Positions 1 to 9,126 of a stretch of 64,000 bases of DNA are shown in pieces. The stretch covers positions 1 through 64,000 of the forward strand of contig JBBKWH010000095.1 in the NCBI GenBank assembly GCA_037968855.1, read 5' to 3'. This stretch comes from JBBKWH01 sp037968855. GTDB taxonomy: Bacteria > Pseudomonadota > Gammaproteobacteria > Pseudomonadales > Moraxellaceae. Position 1 is the stretch's first letter. The number at the start of each line of letters is the position of its first letter. The position numbers and the translations under genes were made by a program. The notes under the pieces were generated by a model. That model was given only the letters and a program-made list of their open reading frames with translations. It did not search any database and was not told the origin of the DNA.

Positions 1-200
1 TGCGCGGTGTTAATGGTAATACCACGTGCTTTTTCTTCTGGTGCTGAGTCAATTTCGTTAAAGTTTTTGACTTCGCCGCCGTAGGCTTTTGCACAGTTGA
101 TGCTGATTGCAGCGGTCAGTGTGGTTTTGCCATGGTCAACGTGACCGATGGTGCCGACGTTGACGTGCGGCTTGTTACGTTCAAACTTGGCCTTCGCCAT
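1..200 (-). CDS. tuf: Elongation factor Tu, N-terminal part (runs off window edge)
   Basis: This is the first 66 codons of EF-Tu, the GTPase that carries aminoacyl-tRNA to the ribosome. The start ATG is at 198-200 on the complement. The protein begins MAKAKFERNKPHVNVG, and the P-loop GHVDHGKTT lies at residues 19-27, both matching EF-Tu closely. The rest of the gene lies beyond the left edge. It sits downstream of four tRNA genes in the order known for the E. coli thrU-tyrU-glyT-thrT-tufB operon, so it is probably at least partly cotranscribed with them. Confidence 0.97.
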   Translation of the reverse strand, partial: MAKAKFERNKPHVNVGTIGHVDHGKTTLTAAISINCAKAYGGEVKNFNEIDSAPEEKARGITINTA

Positions 201-280
201 GATGACATTCCTCGTTCACGCCGGATGTTTGACACCCGTCTCGTTTTACTACATTGGCAACCGCTAAGCGCCGTTACCGC

Positions 281-313
281 CAAAAACACAAGCAGGCCAT
301 TTAGGCCCGCTTG
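281..313 (-). terminator. Terminator-like hairpin between tRNA-Thr and tuf
   Basis: On the minus strand a 10-bp stem (CAAGCGGGCC / GGCCTGCTTG, one G-T pair, 5-nt loop) is followed by TGTTTTTGG. It lies after the last tRNA gene and before tuf. It may end part of the tRNA transcripts, or serve as a processing stem that separates them from tuf mRNA. The fold is seen directly; the role is inferred. Confidence 0.5.
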
Positions 314-349
314 AACTAAAAGACGGTCATAGACCGCCCTTCTGCAATA

Positions 350-424
<75 letters not shown>

Positions 425-455
425 AATTCAAGCTATATATCAACAAGATCAGTCA

Positions 456-531
456 TGGAGCGGGAGACGAGAATCGAACTCGCGACATTCAGCTTGGAAG
501 GCTGACGCTCTACCAATTGAGCTACTCCCGC
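456..531 (-). tRNA. glyT: tRNA-Gly (TCC)
   Basis: This is a 76-nt cloverleaf on the minus strand with acceptor GCGGGAG, anticodon stem TCAGC/GCTGA with loop CTTCCAA (anticodon TCC), T-loop TTCGATT, and CCA encoded. It sits between tRNA-Tyr and tRNA-Thr(GGT), matching the glyT position of the conserved operon. Confidence 0.96.
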
Positions 532-568
532 ACAGCCTAGCTGCACGATCTGATCTAGTGATCAAATT

Positions 569-652
569 TGGTGGTGGGAGAAGGATTCGAACCTTCGAAG
601 CTTTCGCGACAGAGTTACAGTCTGTTGGGTTTAACCACTCCCCAATCCCACC
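569..652 (-). tRNA. tyrU: tRNA-Tyr (GTA)
   Basis: This is an 84-nt class II tRNA on the minus strand. The acceptor is GGTGGGA, the anticodon GTA lies in loop CTGTAAC, there is a long variable arm, the T-loop is TTCGAAT, and CCA is encoded. Both the length and the long variable arm are typical of bacterial tRNA-Tyr. Confidence 0.96.
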
Positions 653-741
653 TTAGCAAGAGCGACAATTCTAGGTTAAATCCTTAGAGTGTCAACTCTT
701 TTTACATCAACTGCTGATCTTTTAAACGATGATCGATTAAA

Positions 742-817
<76 letters not shown>

Positions 818-844
818 TTATTTAATCGCACTTCAAGATCAGAA

Positions 845-881
845 GCGGCCCGTAGTTTAACAGATACAAGCCGCTCTGCAA
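845..881 (-). promoter_or_regulatory. Sigma-70-type promoter of the tRNA-tuf array
   Basis: On the minus strand TTGCAG (876-881) is followed, after 16 bp, by TAAACT (854-859). The bases right after it are very GC-rich (ACGGGCCGC). Such a discriminator is typical of stable-RNA promoters under stringent control. It lies between the trpE stop and the first tRNA. Called by eye only. Confidence 0.6.
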
Positions 882-894
882 GCATATTTTGCAA

Positions 895-2385
895 TTAAAA
901 TTTCAAACCTTCGGCAGAAAGCTCCGTTGCACGCATCACTGCTCGCGCTTTGATCAATGTTTCGTTCCATTCGCTGCTGGGAACAGAATCTGCCACCACC
1001 CCTGCACCCGCCTGTACATGGATCTTACCGCGACGAATCACACCGGTACGAATGGCAATCGCGGTATCCATCTCGCCATGCCATCCTAAATAACCCACCG
1101 CACCGCCAAACACACCACGGCGTACAGGCTCTAATTCGTCAATAATTTCCATCGCGCGGATCTTGGGCGCACCCGATAATGTTCCCGCAGGAAACGTGGC
1201 GCGGAACACATCTAGCGCATCCATCCCATCGCTGACCTCGCCTTCCACATTGGACACAATATGCATGACATGCGAGTAGCGTTCGACCGTCATGCGCTCG
1301 GTTACCCGCACCTTGCCAATTTTACTGACCCGACCGACATCATTACGGCCCAGATCAATCAGCATTAAATGCTCGGCGATTTCTTTGCTATCAGCCAATA
1401 GCTCGGCTTCGAGTGCTTGATCCTCTGCTACGGTCTGGCCACGTGGTCGAGTGCCTGCAATGGGTCGAACCGTCACAATGCCGTGTTCTAGTCGCGATAG
1501 AATTTCTGGCGAAGAACCGACCAAATCGAAGGCTTCGCCATCACCAGTCGTTTGTCCATGTAGCAAAAACAAATACGGTGAAGGATTTAGGTGACGTAGC
1601 GCCCGATATACCGACAAGGCATCACCATCAAAATCAGAAGTCATGCGCTGACTTGGTACGACCTGCATGACGTCACCGGCACGGATATACTCCTGCACCG
1701 TTTCCACACCGGCCTTAAAGCGTGCCTCACCTGTTTGTGACACAAAGTTGGGCATGGTATGGGGTTGGGCCTGCAACCGTAACGGCTGAGCCAAGCGTTG
1801 CTCTAATGTATCTAGCTGCTGTTGAGCCTGATTAAAGGCATCTGGCTGTGAGGAATCGACATGCACGATCAACGACAAGGTGTCGCGCAAGTTGTCAAAC
1901 ACCACCACCGTCTGCGATAAGGTCAACCAAATATCAGGTAAGCCTATCGGATCAAGCACAGGGCCATCGCCTAAACGCGGCTCGATATAACGAATACTGT
2001 CGTAACCAAAATAACCAATTAGCCCGCCACTAAAGCCAGGTAACTCCGGAATTTGATCAACCGTTGGCACACGATACTGCGCCTGAAACTCACGAATAAA
2101 CTGTAATGGATCATCACAAGATATTGTTTTCACCCCGTCAGGACGCTGGACGGTCATACAACCTTTGCGATACTCCAAGATCGTGCCTTGGCCAAGGCCA
2201 ATCATAGAGTAACGCCCCCAGCGCTCACCGCCCTGTACAGACTCAAACAAATAGGCCGGGCCTTGATCACGCAGACGTGCAAAGACAGCCAATGGCGTGT
2301 CGGTATCGGCAAGCTGTTGACGAAAAACAGGAATATGGGTGTAACCAGCTAAAACCAGCTGCTCAAATTGATCGCGGGTCATCAT
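895..2385 (-). CDS. trpE: Anthranilate synthase component I
   Basis: TrpE joins chorismate with ammonia supplied by TrpG to make anthranilate, the first step of tryptophan synthesis. The product of 496 residues has the full family length. An N-terminal region with LFESVQGGERWGRYS fits the tryptophan feedback pocket. The C-terminal chorismate-binding domain shows VVPSQRM, GSSPEIL, IAGTRPRG, DLGRNDVGRV and TFPAGTLSGAPK. The start is taken as the ATG at 2383-2385, about 7 nt after an AGAGAG site; a TTG lies just upstream. gph lies immediately upstream on the same strand, the gph-trpE pairing known from pseudomonads. trpG is not in the window. Confidence 0.96.
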   Translation of the reverse strand: MMTRDQFEQLVLAGYTHIPVFRQQLADTDTPLAVFARLRDQGPAYLFESVQGGERWGRYSMIGLGQGTILEYRKGCMTVQRPDGVKTISCDDPLQFIREFQAQYRVPTVDQIPELPGFSGGLIGYFGYDSIRYIEPRLGDGPVLDPIGLPDIWLTLSQTVVVFDNLRDTLSLIVHVDSSQPDAFNQAQQQLDTLEQRLAQPLRLQAQPHTMPNFVSQTGEARFKAGVETVQEYIRAGDVMQVVPSQRMTSDFDGDALSVYRALRHLNPSPYLFLLHGQTTGDGEAFDLVGSSPEILSRLEHGIVTVRPIAGTRPRGQTVAEDQALEAELLADSKEIAEHLMLIDLGRNDVGRVSKIGKVRVTERMTVERYSHVMHIVSNVEGEVSDGMDALDVFRATFPAGTLSGAPKIRAMEIIDELEPVRRGVFGGAVGYLGWHGEMDTAIAIRTGVIRRGKIHVQAGAGVVADSVPSSEWNETLIKARAVMRATELSAEGLKF

Positions 2386-2523
2386 CAATAAACTCTCTAG
2401 AATCGGGTGAACGAAGATGCGGCGGTCGGCCTAAACCAAACCTTTAGTGCAAAGAGCCACGCCAACGTAAAACGCCGTTACTAGACCGCATGATGATCTC
2501 ATCTTGATGGGAAAACAGAAAAA

Positions 2524-3189
2524 CTAAAGCAATTGCTGCAATGAATCAAGCACCAAATCAGGATTGCATGCGCGAATATCTTCACCATGATTATAACCAT
2601 AGGTCAATCCCACACAGGGAATCCCTGCCGCATGTGCCGCCTCGATATCGTTACGAGAGTCGCCAATCATGAGGGCTTGATCAGGCAAAATATTAAAATG
2701 CGAAATTGCATGTAAAATCGGTGCAGGATGAGGTTTGCGATGATCTAAGGAGTCACCACCAAGCAATAAACTAAAGGGCGTCAAAATATTAAGGGCAGCA
2801 AGTAAGTCGCGGGCGGGAGCATACGGTTTGTTGGTGATACAGGCCAAGTATAGCCCCTGTGTTTGGCAAGCCTCTAGGCAAGCATGCACACCGTCATACA
2901 CGGTGCTATCAACACATACCTCGGCTTGGTAACACTGCATAAATCGATCTAATAGCGGCTTATGCAAGTGATCATCCGCGCCCAAATGCGCCAAGGCACA
3001 ATGCACTAAGCGACCTGCTCCGCGACCCACCCATTGACGAACCAGTAGGTTGTTCACCACGGGCAAGCCCAAATCAATCAAAGCATGATTGAGTGAACGT
3101 TGAATATCTGCCGCAGAATCAACCAATGTGCCATCTAAATCAAAAAATACCGCTTTTAAGCCGCCAAATGGACCCAGTCGCGCTGTCAT
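2524..3189 (-). CDS. gph: Phosphoglycolate phosphatase (HAD family)
   Basis: This HAD-superfamily hydrolase of 221 residues most likely removes phosphate from 2-phosphoglycolate, a by-product of DNA 3'-end repair. Motif I is FFDLDGTLVDS (residues 15-25). CITNKPYAP fits motif II/III, and GDSRNDIEAAHAAG is motif IV, binding magnesium. The helical cap lies between motifs I and II. An AAGGAA ribosome site precedes the ATG. It is upstream of trpE and downstream of the FHA gene. Other HAD phosphatases look similar, so the substrate rests on family resemblance and on the gph-trpE context. Confidence 0.88.
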   Translation of the reverse strand: MTARLGPFGGLKAVFFDLDGTLVDSAADIQRSLNHALIDLGLPVVNNLLVRQWVGRGAGRLVHCALAHLGADDHLHKPLLDRFMQCYQAEVCVDSTVYDGVHACLEACQTQGLYLACITNKPYAPARDLLAALNILTPFSLLLGGDSLDHRKPHPAPILHAISHFNILPDQALMIGDSRNDIEAAHAAGIPCVGLTYGYNHGEDIRACNPDLVLDSLQQLL

Positions 3190-3274
3190 GCCAGTATTCC
3201 TTTGATCAATAGAAAAAGACCATCGCTTTTAAACGCCCTACCGATCAAGGATCAATAGGACGCAACAGGCTAGC

Positions 3275-4216
3275 TTACATATTCATGAAGACCAATGCAG
3301 CCAAAATACCCAGTACAACAATCATGGCCAACAACACCAACGGGGACAACTGAACACCAGAGCCAGTTTTGGCAGAGGTTTCAGACTCGGTAGGTGAGGA
3401 TGACGAGGATGCAGCCGCAGGCAGAGGCTCTACCGGCATTGGCGCGGGAACAGGCGCTATCGGTGGTGCAATAGGTGCAGCCGTTGGACGAGGCTCTGAA
3501 GAACGTGCAGCCGGTGGAATATTGAGCGCAGGTCTAAACTGGGTTTTTTCCATGTTGGCTTCTTCAGCCGCAACTTTTTCTTTTGGTGCAGCTCGACCAA
3601 CCACAACGCGAAAGATCACGGCATCAAACTTAATTTCATCGCCTAGATACAGTGCTGTTTCGTCAACTTTTTTGTGGTTGACGTAGGTGCCATTGGAGGA
3701 ACCTAAGTCCCGCACCCACAGTTGACTATCTCGCAGCAAAAACTCGGCATGACGACGAGAAATATGCCCACCAGCAATCACAATATCTGCCGCAGAATCA
3801 CGACCGACAATCTTGCTGCCATCCACCGCAATCGTTTTGCCCGACAATGGGCCAGTCATGGCTTTGATTTGCCAGCCAACGTCTGCCACTTTGACTTTGC
3901 TGTTGGGGGCTGGTGTTCGCGGTGCATGGCGCGCTGGATCAATCAGCTTCAGCTCAATATTGCCAATACCGATCACGTCGCCAATCAAAATTTCGGTGGC
4001 TTCGTTAATCTGATGGCCATTGACAAAGGTCTGACCTGCTTCGTCTTTTGGTGTAATAAACAGACGACCTGTGCGTTGGTTGATCGTGGCATGAAAAGGA
4101 CGAACCAGATCATCTTTGATGACCATTTGGTTCTTGATTTCACTACCGATACCAAAGTTCTCATCTACAATCCAAAATGAGCCTTGTCGGTTATCAACAA
4201 ACTGAAGCTTAAGCAT
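3275..4216 (-). CDS. Twin-FHA-domain protein with C-terminal membrane anchor
   Basis: FHA domains bind phosphothreonine peptides. This 313-residue protein seems to carry two. The first (about residues 1-95) is divergent, with NQMVIKDDLVRPFHATI. The second (about 115-205) is canonical, with IVGRDSAADIVI, HISRRHAEF and DLGSSNGTYVN. A Pro/Ala/Ser-rich linker follows, and the C-terminus is a hydrophobic helix (LVLLAMIVVLGILAALVF), so the FHA domains probably face the cytoplasm at the inner membrane. The start is 8 nt after the gspD stop, so it is very likely cotranscribed with gspN-gspC-gspD. A role in phospho-dependent control of secretion is inference. Confidence 0.85.
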   Translation of the reverse strand: MLKLQFVDNRQGSFWIVDENFGIGSEIKNQMVIKDDLVRPFHATINQRTGRLFITPKDEAGQTFVNGHQINEATEILIGDVIGIGNIELKLIDPARHAPRTPAPNSKVKVADVGWQIKAMTGPLSGKTIAVDGSKIVGRDSAADIVIAGGHISRRHAEFLLRDSQLWVRDLGSSNGTYVNHKKVDETALYLGDEIKFDAVIFRVVVGRAAPKEKVAAEEANMEKTQFRPALNIPPAARSSEPRPTAAPIAPPIAPVPAPMPVEPLPAAASSSSSPTESETSAKTGSGVQLSPLVLLAMIVVLGILAALVFMNM

Positions 4217-4224
4217 AACGTCCT

Positions 4225-6345
4225 CTATTGCTTGGCTTTAAGGGCAGGATTGACATCACTAGCACTTGAGTCATAAACCTGACTAAGACGCGCTGGCAGC
4301 CGTGTGAACTCTCCGTTCTGGTCCAGCTCTAGCTGCAAAGTCCTAATCTGGTCGTAACGCTGTTGGCTCAGTGCGTTCGTGCCGTTGTTATCTCGCATAA
4401 TTGTTGGCTGTAAAAAAACCAGCAAATTACGTTTGGTGTTTTCGTTACCTTTTGATCGGAACAACGCGCCAATCACAGGCAGTCCCCCAAGTCCCGGTAC
4501 TTGGCTAAGCGACTGCTTGCTATCATCCTGAATCAGACCACCAAGTGCAATAGTTTGCTGGTCGTCTGCAAGAATTGTGGTCTTAATATAGCGCTTGTTG
4601 GTGATTAAATCTGCTGAATTAATCCCGCTAACAGCAGGAACAACCGCAGACACCTCTTGCGATACCTCTAACCGAACAGTACCACCGTCACCAACATGTG
4701 GAATGACTTTTAGGTTAATACCAACGTCTTTGCGTTCAATCGTGGTAAATGGATTTGACGTTCCGGCTGTACCTGTGGTGGTCGAACCCGTGATAAACGG
4801 AACGTTTTGGCCTACAACAATGTTGGCCTCTTCGTTATCCAAGGTCATGATCGATGGCACAGACAGCAAGTTGGCATTACTGGTGGTACGCAATGCTTGT
4901 AACACGGCGCCATAAAAGCTGGTATTGCCATCATTATCAGTTTTTGAGGTTCCTAGGCCAATCAACGCGCCTGCCAAGCCACTTGCGGCCGAGGAAGATT
5001 TTGCTGCAATGGCACTATATAGATTGGTTAGGCTTGTGCCTGAGTTGGTAAAGTTAATGACTCCAACCCCACTACTGGGGTTGCCCATCGCCCACTGTAC
5101 GCCAAGCTGATCAATGTTATCGCCAGAGACTTCGACAATAGCGGCTTGAATGAGAACCTGTGGCCGTCTGGTATCGAGCTGCTCAATAGCTTGCTCAATT
5201 TCGACCATAAGGCTTGGATCGGCTTTGACCACCACGGAGTTTTGGCTTTCATCGGCAATAATGCTCATGTTATTGCTGCCGCCACTACTGTTGCTGCTGG
5301 AGCCGCCAAAGCTGCTACTCGTGCTTGCAGGTGTCGCGGTGCTATTGTTTGTGCTGCCGCTGCTACTGTCAGAACCTAAACCACTACCTGCTGTATTGGC
5401 CAAGGTACTGGTCACTGCGGGAGCGGTTAATGAGGTGTTGCTCATGAGACCCGTCAGCATGGTGGCAATGTTTTTGGCACTGGCGTTTTTGAGTCTAAAC
5501 ACCCGTAGACCAGCCAGACGGCCCGTTGGTGGCACATCCAGTTGATTGACCAAATCGCGAATACGTTTGCGGCTACGCACATCGCCTTTGACCAGCAAGC
5601 GATTGCTGCGACTGTCAGCGATAATCCGCAGACGAGAGCCTCGCACATCTTTGCTGGCCGAGGCGGCGCTCATGGAATCAACCAAGCTAATAATATCTTC
5701 GGCTTGAGTATTTTTGAGTGGGATTATCTCTAAGCGATCATCGCCGCCATCAAGGGTTCGGATAATCTCTTGCAGCTGATCAATATTTTGTGCGCGGTCT
5801 GAGACGATGAGCGCATTGGTACCCGGTACTGTTGCCAGATGCGCAAATTGTGGCATCAATGGGCGAATCGCAGGAATCAGATCATTGGCGCTGGTGTTTT
5901 CCAACCAAATCACACGGGTGACCACCTGATCACCATGCAAACGACTGCGCAAATCAAAAGCAACACCCGCTTGCTTGGCATTCACGTCTGGTACCAACTT
6001 AATGGTGTTACCTGATGGGATCGCCACAACGCCATTGACATTGAGCACGCCCAAAAACAGCTCATAAACTTGATCACGGGTGAGTTCTTTATTTGAAATC
6101 ACCGTAATATTGCCCTTTACACGGGGATCTATCGCAAAATTCTTGCCAGTAATATCGGCAACCTCGCCGATAAATGCGGCAATGTCAGCATCTCTAAGAT
6201 TGATCTTCCATGTCTGCCCAAACGCAGGAAATGCCAGTGCGCCAAGAAGCGGGGCAATTAACCAAAGACGGTGATGACGCTTGGTGCTATACGCTGGCAT
6301 ATCGATGGCTACATCCAATGTTGTAGGGGTTAATTTTTTACGCAT
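4225..6345 (-). CDS. gspD: Type II secretion system secretin GspD
   Basis: GspD forms the outer-membrane channel through which folded exoproteins leave. The 706-residue product has a signal sequence ending near AFPAFGQ, then the N0 domain (WKINLRDADIAAFIGEVADI). N1-N3 domains follow, with a long Gly/Ser/Asn-rich insert at about residues 310-360 inside N3. The C-terminal secretin core shows VPGLGGLPVIGALFRSKG and a terminal S-domain-like tail. The first Met is about 30 residues before the hydrophobic core; MPAYSTKRHH (residue 16) is an alternative start. It is 27 nt downstream of gspC. Confidence 0.96.
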   Translation of the reverse strand: MRKKLTPTTLDVAIDMPAYSTKRHHRLWLIAPLLGALAFPAFGQTWKINLRDADIAAFIGEVADITGKNFAIDPRVKGNITVISNKELTRDQVYELFLGVLNVNGVVAIPSGNTIKLVPDVNAKQAGVAFDLRSRLHGDQVVTRVIWLENTSANDLIPAIRPLMPQFAHLATVPGTNALIVSDRAQNIDQLQEIIRTLDGGDDRLEIIPLKNTQAEDIISLVDSMSAASASKDVRGSRLRIIADSRSNRLLVKGDVRSRKRIRDLVNQLDVPPTGRLAGLRVFRLKNASAKNIATMLTGLMSNTSLTAPAVTSTLANTAGSGLGSDSSSGSTNNSTATPASTSSSFGGSSSNSSGGSNNMSIIADESQNSVVVKADPSLMVEIEQAIEQLDTRRPQVLIQAAIVEVSGDNIDQLGVQWAMGNPSSGVGVINFTNSGTSLTNLYSAIAAKSSSAASGLAGALIGLGTSKTDNDGNTSFYGAVLQALRTTSNANLLSVPSIMTLDNEEANIVVGQNVPFITGSTTTGTAGTSNPFTTIERKDVGINLKVIPHVGDGGTVRLEVSQEVSAVVPAVSGINSADLITNKRYIKTTILADDQQTIALGGLIQDDSKQSLSQVPGLGGLPVIGALFRSKGNENTKRNLLVFLQPTIMRDNNGTNALSQQRYDQIRTLQLELDQNGEFTRLPARLSQVYDSSASDVNPALKAKQ

Positions 6346-6372
6346 CTGACATCAATCTCCGCCGATGAAGGC

Positions 6373-7206
6373 TTAAAAGCTCTGCTGAATGGTCATGGTC
6401 TGGTCGCCTCGCTGCACCTCAATCTGGGCGCGGCGCTGTTGCTTGACCTGATCAAGCAGGCGAGCGTCATTCGTGGGCTGACCCAGCGTTTGACCATTCA
6501 AGGAGACAATCCGATCACCTGGACGCAATCCTAGTCGCGCACGTACATTGGCAGGGACGCTTGCTGAGACCTCGTATCCTTTACCTGTGGCAGTCAATCC
6601 CATTTTGCTTAAATAGCTGGCTGGATTGACTGCAAGTTGTCTGGAGGCATCATCTAGCATATCACCCACTTGCTCTGCTTCTGTACGTGGTGTCGGCTGA
6701 ACCAAGGCAGGCCGAGCATTAATGGGTGCATTGCCCATTGCACTGGCACTGTCTTCGTTAAATCGCAATACCGAACGCAAACCACCGGCGGCCTCAAAGG
6801 TCACTTCATTCCAACTGACCGCAACCAGAACCACTTGGTTTTCTTCAATGGTTTGGCCCACACGATAATGTCGGGACTGATTGTTAACACGAATCACTGC
6901 TGCAGAGCGTGAAGCCGGACGACCAACAAACACCCCTTCAAGCCTCATGGGAGTCGACGCCACAAACCCTTGCTGCGCGGCTTGCGTCTCTGGACGCTGC
7001 TCTTTAAACAACGCAAATCCGGTAATGTTAGGGATATTACTTTGCTGACCACTGCCTAGATTGGCGCTACGGCTTAACGGCGGCTGTGGAGGTGCAGCCA
7101 ATAACCAGAAGATACTCGCCAATTGCCAGCACAACCAAATCACTAGCAACATCAACAACCAAGGTGCAATCGGGTCTAACATTCGAATAGAAGGGCGTGT
7201 ACGCAC
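6373..7206 (-). CDS. gspC: Type II secretion system protein GspC
   Basis: GspC is the inner-membrane clamp that contacts the GspD N0 domain and helps select cargo. The product is up to 277 residues. It has one N-terminal membrane helix (PWLLMLLVIWLCWQLASIFW), a periplasmic homology region (about 60-145) with RLEGVFVGRPASRSAAVI, and a C-terminal PDZ domain with VRARLGLRPGDRIVSLNGQ. The longest frame starts with GTG directly after the gspN stop. An ATG at codon 9 (MLDPIAPW) is an equally good start. Confidence 0.93.
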   Translation of the reverse strand: MRTRPSIRMLDPIAPWLLMLLVIWLCWQLASIFWLLAAPPQPPLSRSANLGSGQQSNIPNITGFALFKEQRPETQAAQQGFVASTPMRLEGVFVGRPASRSAAVIRVNNQSRHYRVGQTIEENQVVLVAVSWNEVTFEAAGGLRSVLRFNEDSASAMGNAPINARPALVQPTPRTEAEQVGDMLDDASRQLAVNPASYLSKMGLTATGKGYEVSASVPANVRARLGLRPGDRIVSLNGQTLGQPTNDARLLDQVKQQRRAQIEVQRGDQTMTIQQSF

Positions 7207-7950
7207 TTAAAACCCTCCAATACTAGACAAAGGTTGACGCGTACTGACCACTGCCGTATCCATGCCCGCTTGCCCACGATAGCCGGAGACAGACATCAAT
7301 AAACGTTGCGTCAATTGCACGTCTAACATCTGATCTGGAGACAAATATAAATCGCCCATACGCTCATTACTGGCATTGGTCAGTGCCACATGCAAACGGG
7401 CTTTATCTAAAGAAAAACGCCCCACCATTGGCGGCAATGATGCTCGCTCAATCCGCCCTTCAAACGGATAACCCAGCGCGCCACCACCCCAGTTGATTTG
7501 ACCATCAACATCGCGCCAGCCGGTCTGTTGGCCAAGACCCACGCTGACGGCTCGCACTTGAATCGGACTAGCAGGCCACTGCCACGGCAATAAAGTACGT
7601 AGCGTGCTTGGTGCGACTTGGCCATCCAAATCGACGACCTGCCACACATGTCGGCCAACAAAAGCATGACCTTTTAAGCTGGTATCGCCGGTTTGCAACT
7701 CAATATCCGCCCCCACACGGAGTAATAAAAACTCCCATGGGCGTAAACGCCAACTGAGCACACCTTCCACACCTTGCAGACGCCAGTCAGCCTGACCCTG
7801 CCAGACATTGCCCGTGACATGATCGATATAGGGGTTTTGGGGAGAAAACCGCGCCAAAATCCAAGCGGCAGGTAATTGAAGGAGAATGAAAAACAGCAGC
7901 AAAAGTGCTGCCATAAACCACCAACCTTTGCCCGGCTGTTTTGTTGTCAT
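7207..7950 (-). CDS. gspN: Type II secretion system protein GspN
   Basis: GspN is an accessory part of some type II secretion systems. The 247-residue protein has one N-terminal membrane helix (WFMAALLLLFFILLQLPAAW) and a beta-rich periplasmic part with Trp-rich stretches such as GNVWQGQADWRLQG and GVLSWRLRPWEF, typical of the family. The start is taken as the ATG at 7948-7950; a GTG four codons upstream is possible. The stop abuts the gspC start. The gspN-C-D grouping, away from the other gsp genes, is as reported for Acinetobacter. Confidence 0.87.
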   Translation of the reverse strand: MTTKQPGKGWWFMAALLLLFFILLQLPAAWILARFSPQNPYIDHVTGNVWQGQADWRLQGVEGVLSWRLRPWEFLLLRVGADIELQTGDTSLKGHAFVGRHVWQVVDLDGQVAPSTLRTLLPWQWPASPIQVRAVSVGLGQQTGWRDVDGQINWGGGALGYPFEGRIERASLPPMVGRFSLDKARLHVALTNASNERMGDLYLSPDQMLDVQLTQRLLMSVSGYRGQAGMDTAVVSTRQPLSSIGGF

Positions 7951-8052
7951 TCGTTTCGTCACTGCAATCCAAGCTGTGGCAACACTAGAGCTCGATTATG
8001 CTCAAAATTAAGTGCAATCAAAACCTTTTTGCGAGGCAGTATTACGCAGATA

Positions 8053-8078
8053 TAAAAAATGCCTGTCGAAACAGGCAT
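8053..8078 (-). terminator. Rho-independent terminator of the H-NS gene
   Basis: On the minus strand GATGCCTGT-TTCG-ACAGGCATTTTTTA forms an 8-bp stem with a TTCG-type loop and a T-run. It lies 18 nt beyond the stop of the H-NS-like gene. Confidence 0.85.
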
Positions 8079-8095
8079 CTTTCACGTCGTTTCGA

Positions 8096-8437
8096 TCAGT
8101 CTTTGATCAAAAAGTCAGTAACTTGTGCGCCGGCAGCAACTTTTGCAGCCAACCAACGTGGTTGTTTACCACGGCCAGTCCATGTCTCACTCGGATCAGT
8201 AGTGTTGCGATAGCGAGGAGCAACTGCTTTACGTGGCGCACCGCTGGCTTTTTTGCCAGTTTTTTGGCCAACAGCAACAAGCTCTTCTACAGTCACATTC
8301 AGACCACGAGCGATTTGTTCAACTTGTGCGTAACCGGCTTTTAACTCTTCTTGATGACGAGTACCAACCATATTGGCTGCCTGATCGGCCAAAGATTTTA
8401 GTTCAGCAACGGACATTTTGCTCAGATCAACGCTCAT
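8096..8437 (-). CDS. H-NS family nucleoid-associated protein
   Basis: This is a DNA-binding protein of 113 residues that probably silences AT-rich DNA. The N-terminal half is helical and fits the oligomerisation region. The C-terminal domain carries the H-NS signature TWTGRGKQPRWL (about residues 86-97), whose GRGKQP loop enters the AT-rich minor groove. The start is the ATG at 8435-8437, preceded by GGAGT. A longer frame upstream adds 13 residues without a ribosome site. It is a single-gene unit with its own terminator. The AT-rich island near 61.6 kb would be a natural target (inference). Confidence 0.92.
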   Translation of the reverse strand: MSVDLSKMSVAELKSLADQAANMVGTRHQEELKAGYAQVEQIARGLNVTVEELVAVGQKTGKKASGAPRKAVAPRYRNTTDPSETWTGRGKQPRWLAAKVAAGAQVTDFLIKD

Positions 8438-8557
8438 AATTACTCCACAATTCTGGCTTAGGCATATATCTATCAAACAGACAGAAAAATACGCGGGTTT
8501 TGTATTACCCGCGCATCATATTGCACTATTTGAATTAATGTAAAGCCGTTAAACCAA

Positions 8558-9070
8558 TTAAAACGGCAAATCGTCGTCTAAATCATTTGAATAGGATTGT
8601 GGCTCGGCGGCTGGCTTACGGGCTGGTTCAGGCGCACGAGCAGTATTTTGGTTATTTTGTGCCGCAGGCCGATCATTTTGTTGACGTGGTGCATAAGCGT
8701 CATAATTATTACTTTGCTCTTGGCCACCTTGACCTCGTGCGCTGTCTAGCATTTGCATACTATCGCCACGAATTTCGGTCATGTAGCGCTCTTGGCCATT
8801 TTGATCAGTCCATTTACGTGTACGCAAGCTACCTTCAATATAGACCTTACTGCCCTTTTTTAAATACTGTTGGGCAACTTCACCTAAACGATTATTTAAG
8901 ACAATCCGATGCCATTCTGTGACTTCTTTACGTTCGCCAGTATTTTTGTCATTCCAACTTTCGCTGGTTGCAATTGAAAACTGCGTGACCGAACCACCAT
9001 TGGCAAAGGTTTTGGTTTCTGGGTCTTGACCGAGTGTACCGACGAGAATGACTTTATTGACACCACGCAT
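8558..9070 (-). CDS. ssb: Single-stranded DNA-binding protein
   Basis: SSB coats single-stranded DNA during replication, repair and recombination. The 170-residue protein has an OB-fold (about residues 1-110) beginning RGVNKVILVGTLGQDPE and containing WHRIVLNN and KVYIEGSLRTRKW. A flexible Gln/Asn/Ala-rich linker leads to the acidic tip DLDDDLPF, which recruits partner proteins. A GAGGGA site precedes the ATG. It follows the MFS gene on the same strand, the uvrA/MFS/ssb arrangement common in related gammaproteobacteria. Confidence 0.97.
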   Translation of the reverse strand: MRGVNKVILVGTLGQDPETKTFANGGSVTQFSIATSESWNDKNTGERKEVTEWHRIVLNNRLGEVAQQYLKKGSKVYIEGSLRTRKWTDQNGQERYMTEIRGDSMQMLDSARGQGGQEQSNNYDAYAPRQQNDRPAAQNNQNTARAPEPARKPAAEPQSYSNDLDDDLPF

Positions 9071-9126
9071 GATAATTCCCTCATTGCTAAAGCATGTTGA
9101 ATGCAGCGACTGTACGTCAGCTGTGG

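Noticed and set aside
2389..2523. Possible trp leader peptide before trpE
   Set aside because: A 15-codon frame with one Trp codon exists, but there is no run of Trp codons and no terminator/antiterminator pair, so attenuation is not supported.
4595..5545. Several plus-strand frames inside gspD
   Set aside because: They are shadows of the Gly/Ser-rich linker and secretin core, with no starts supported by ribosome sites.
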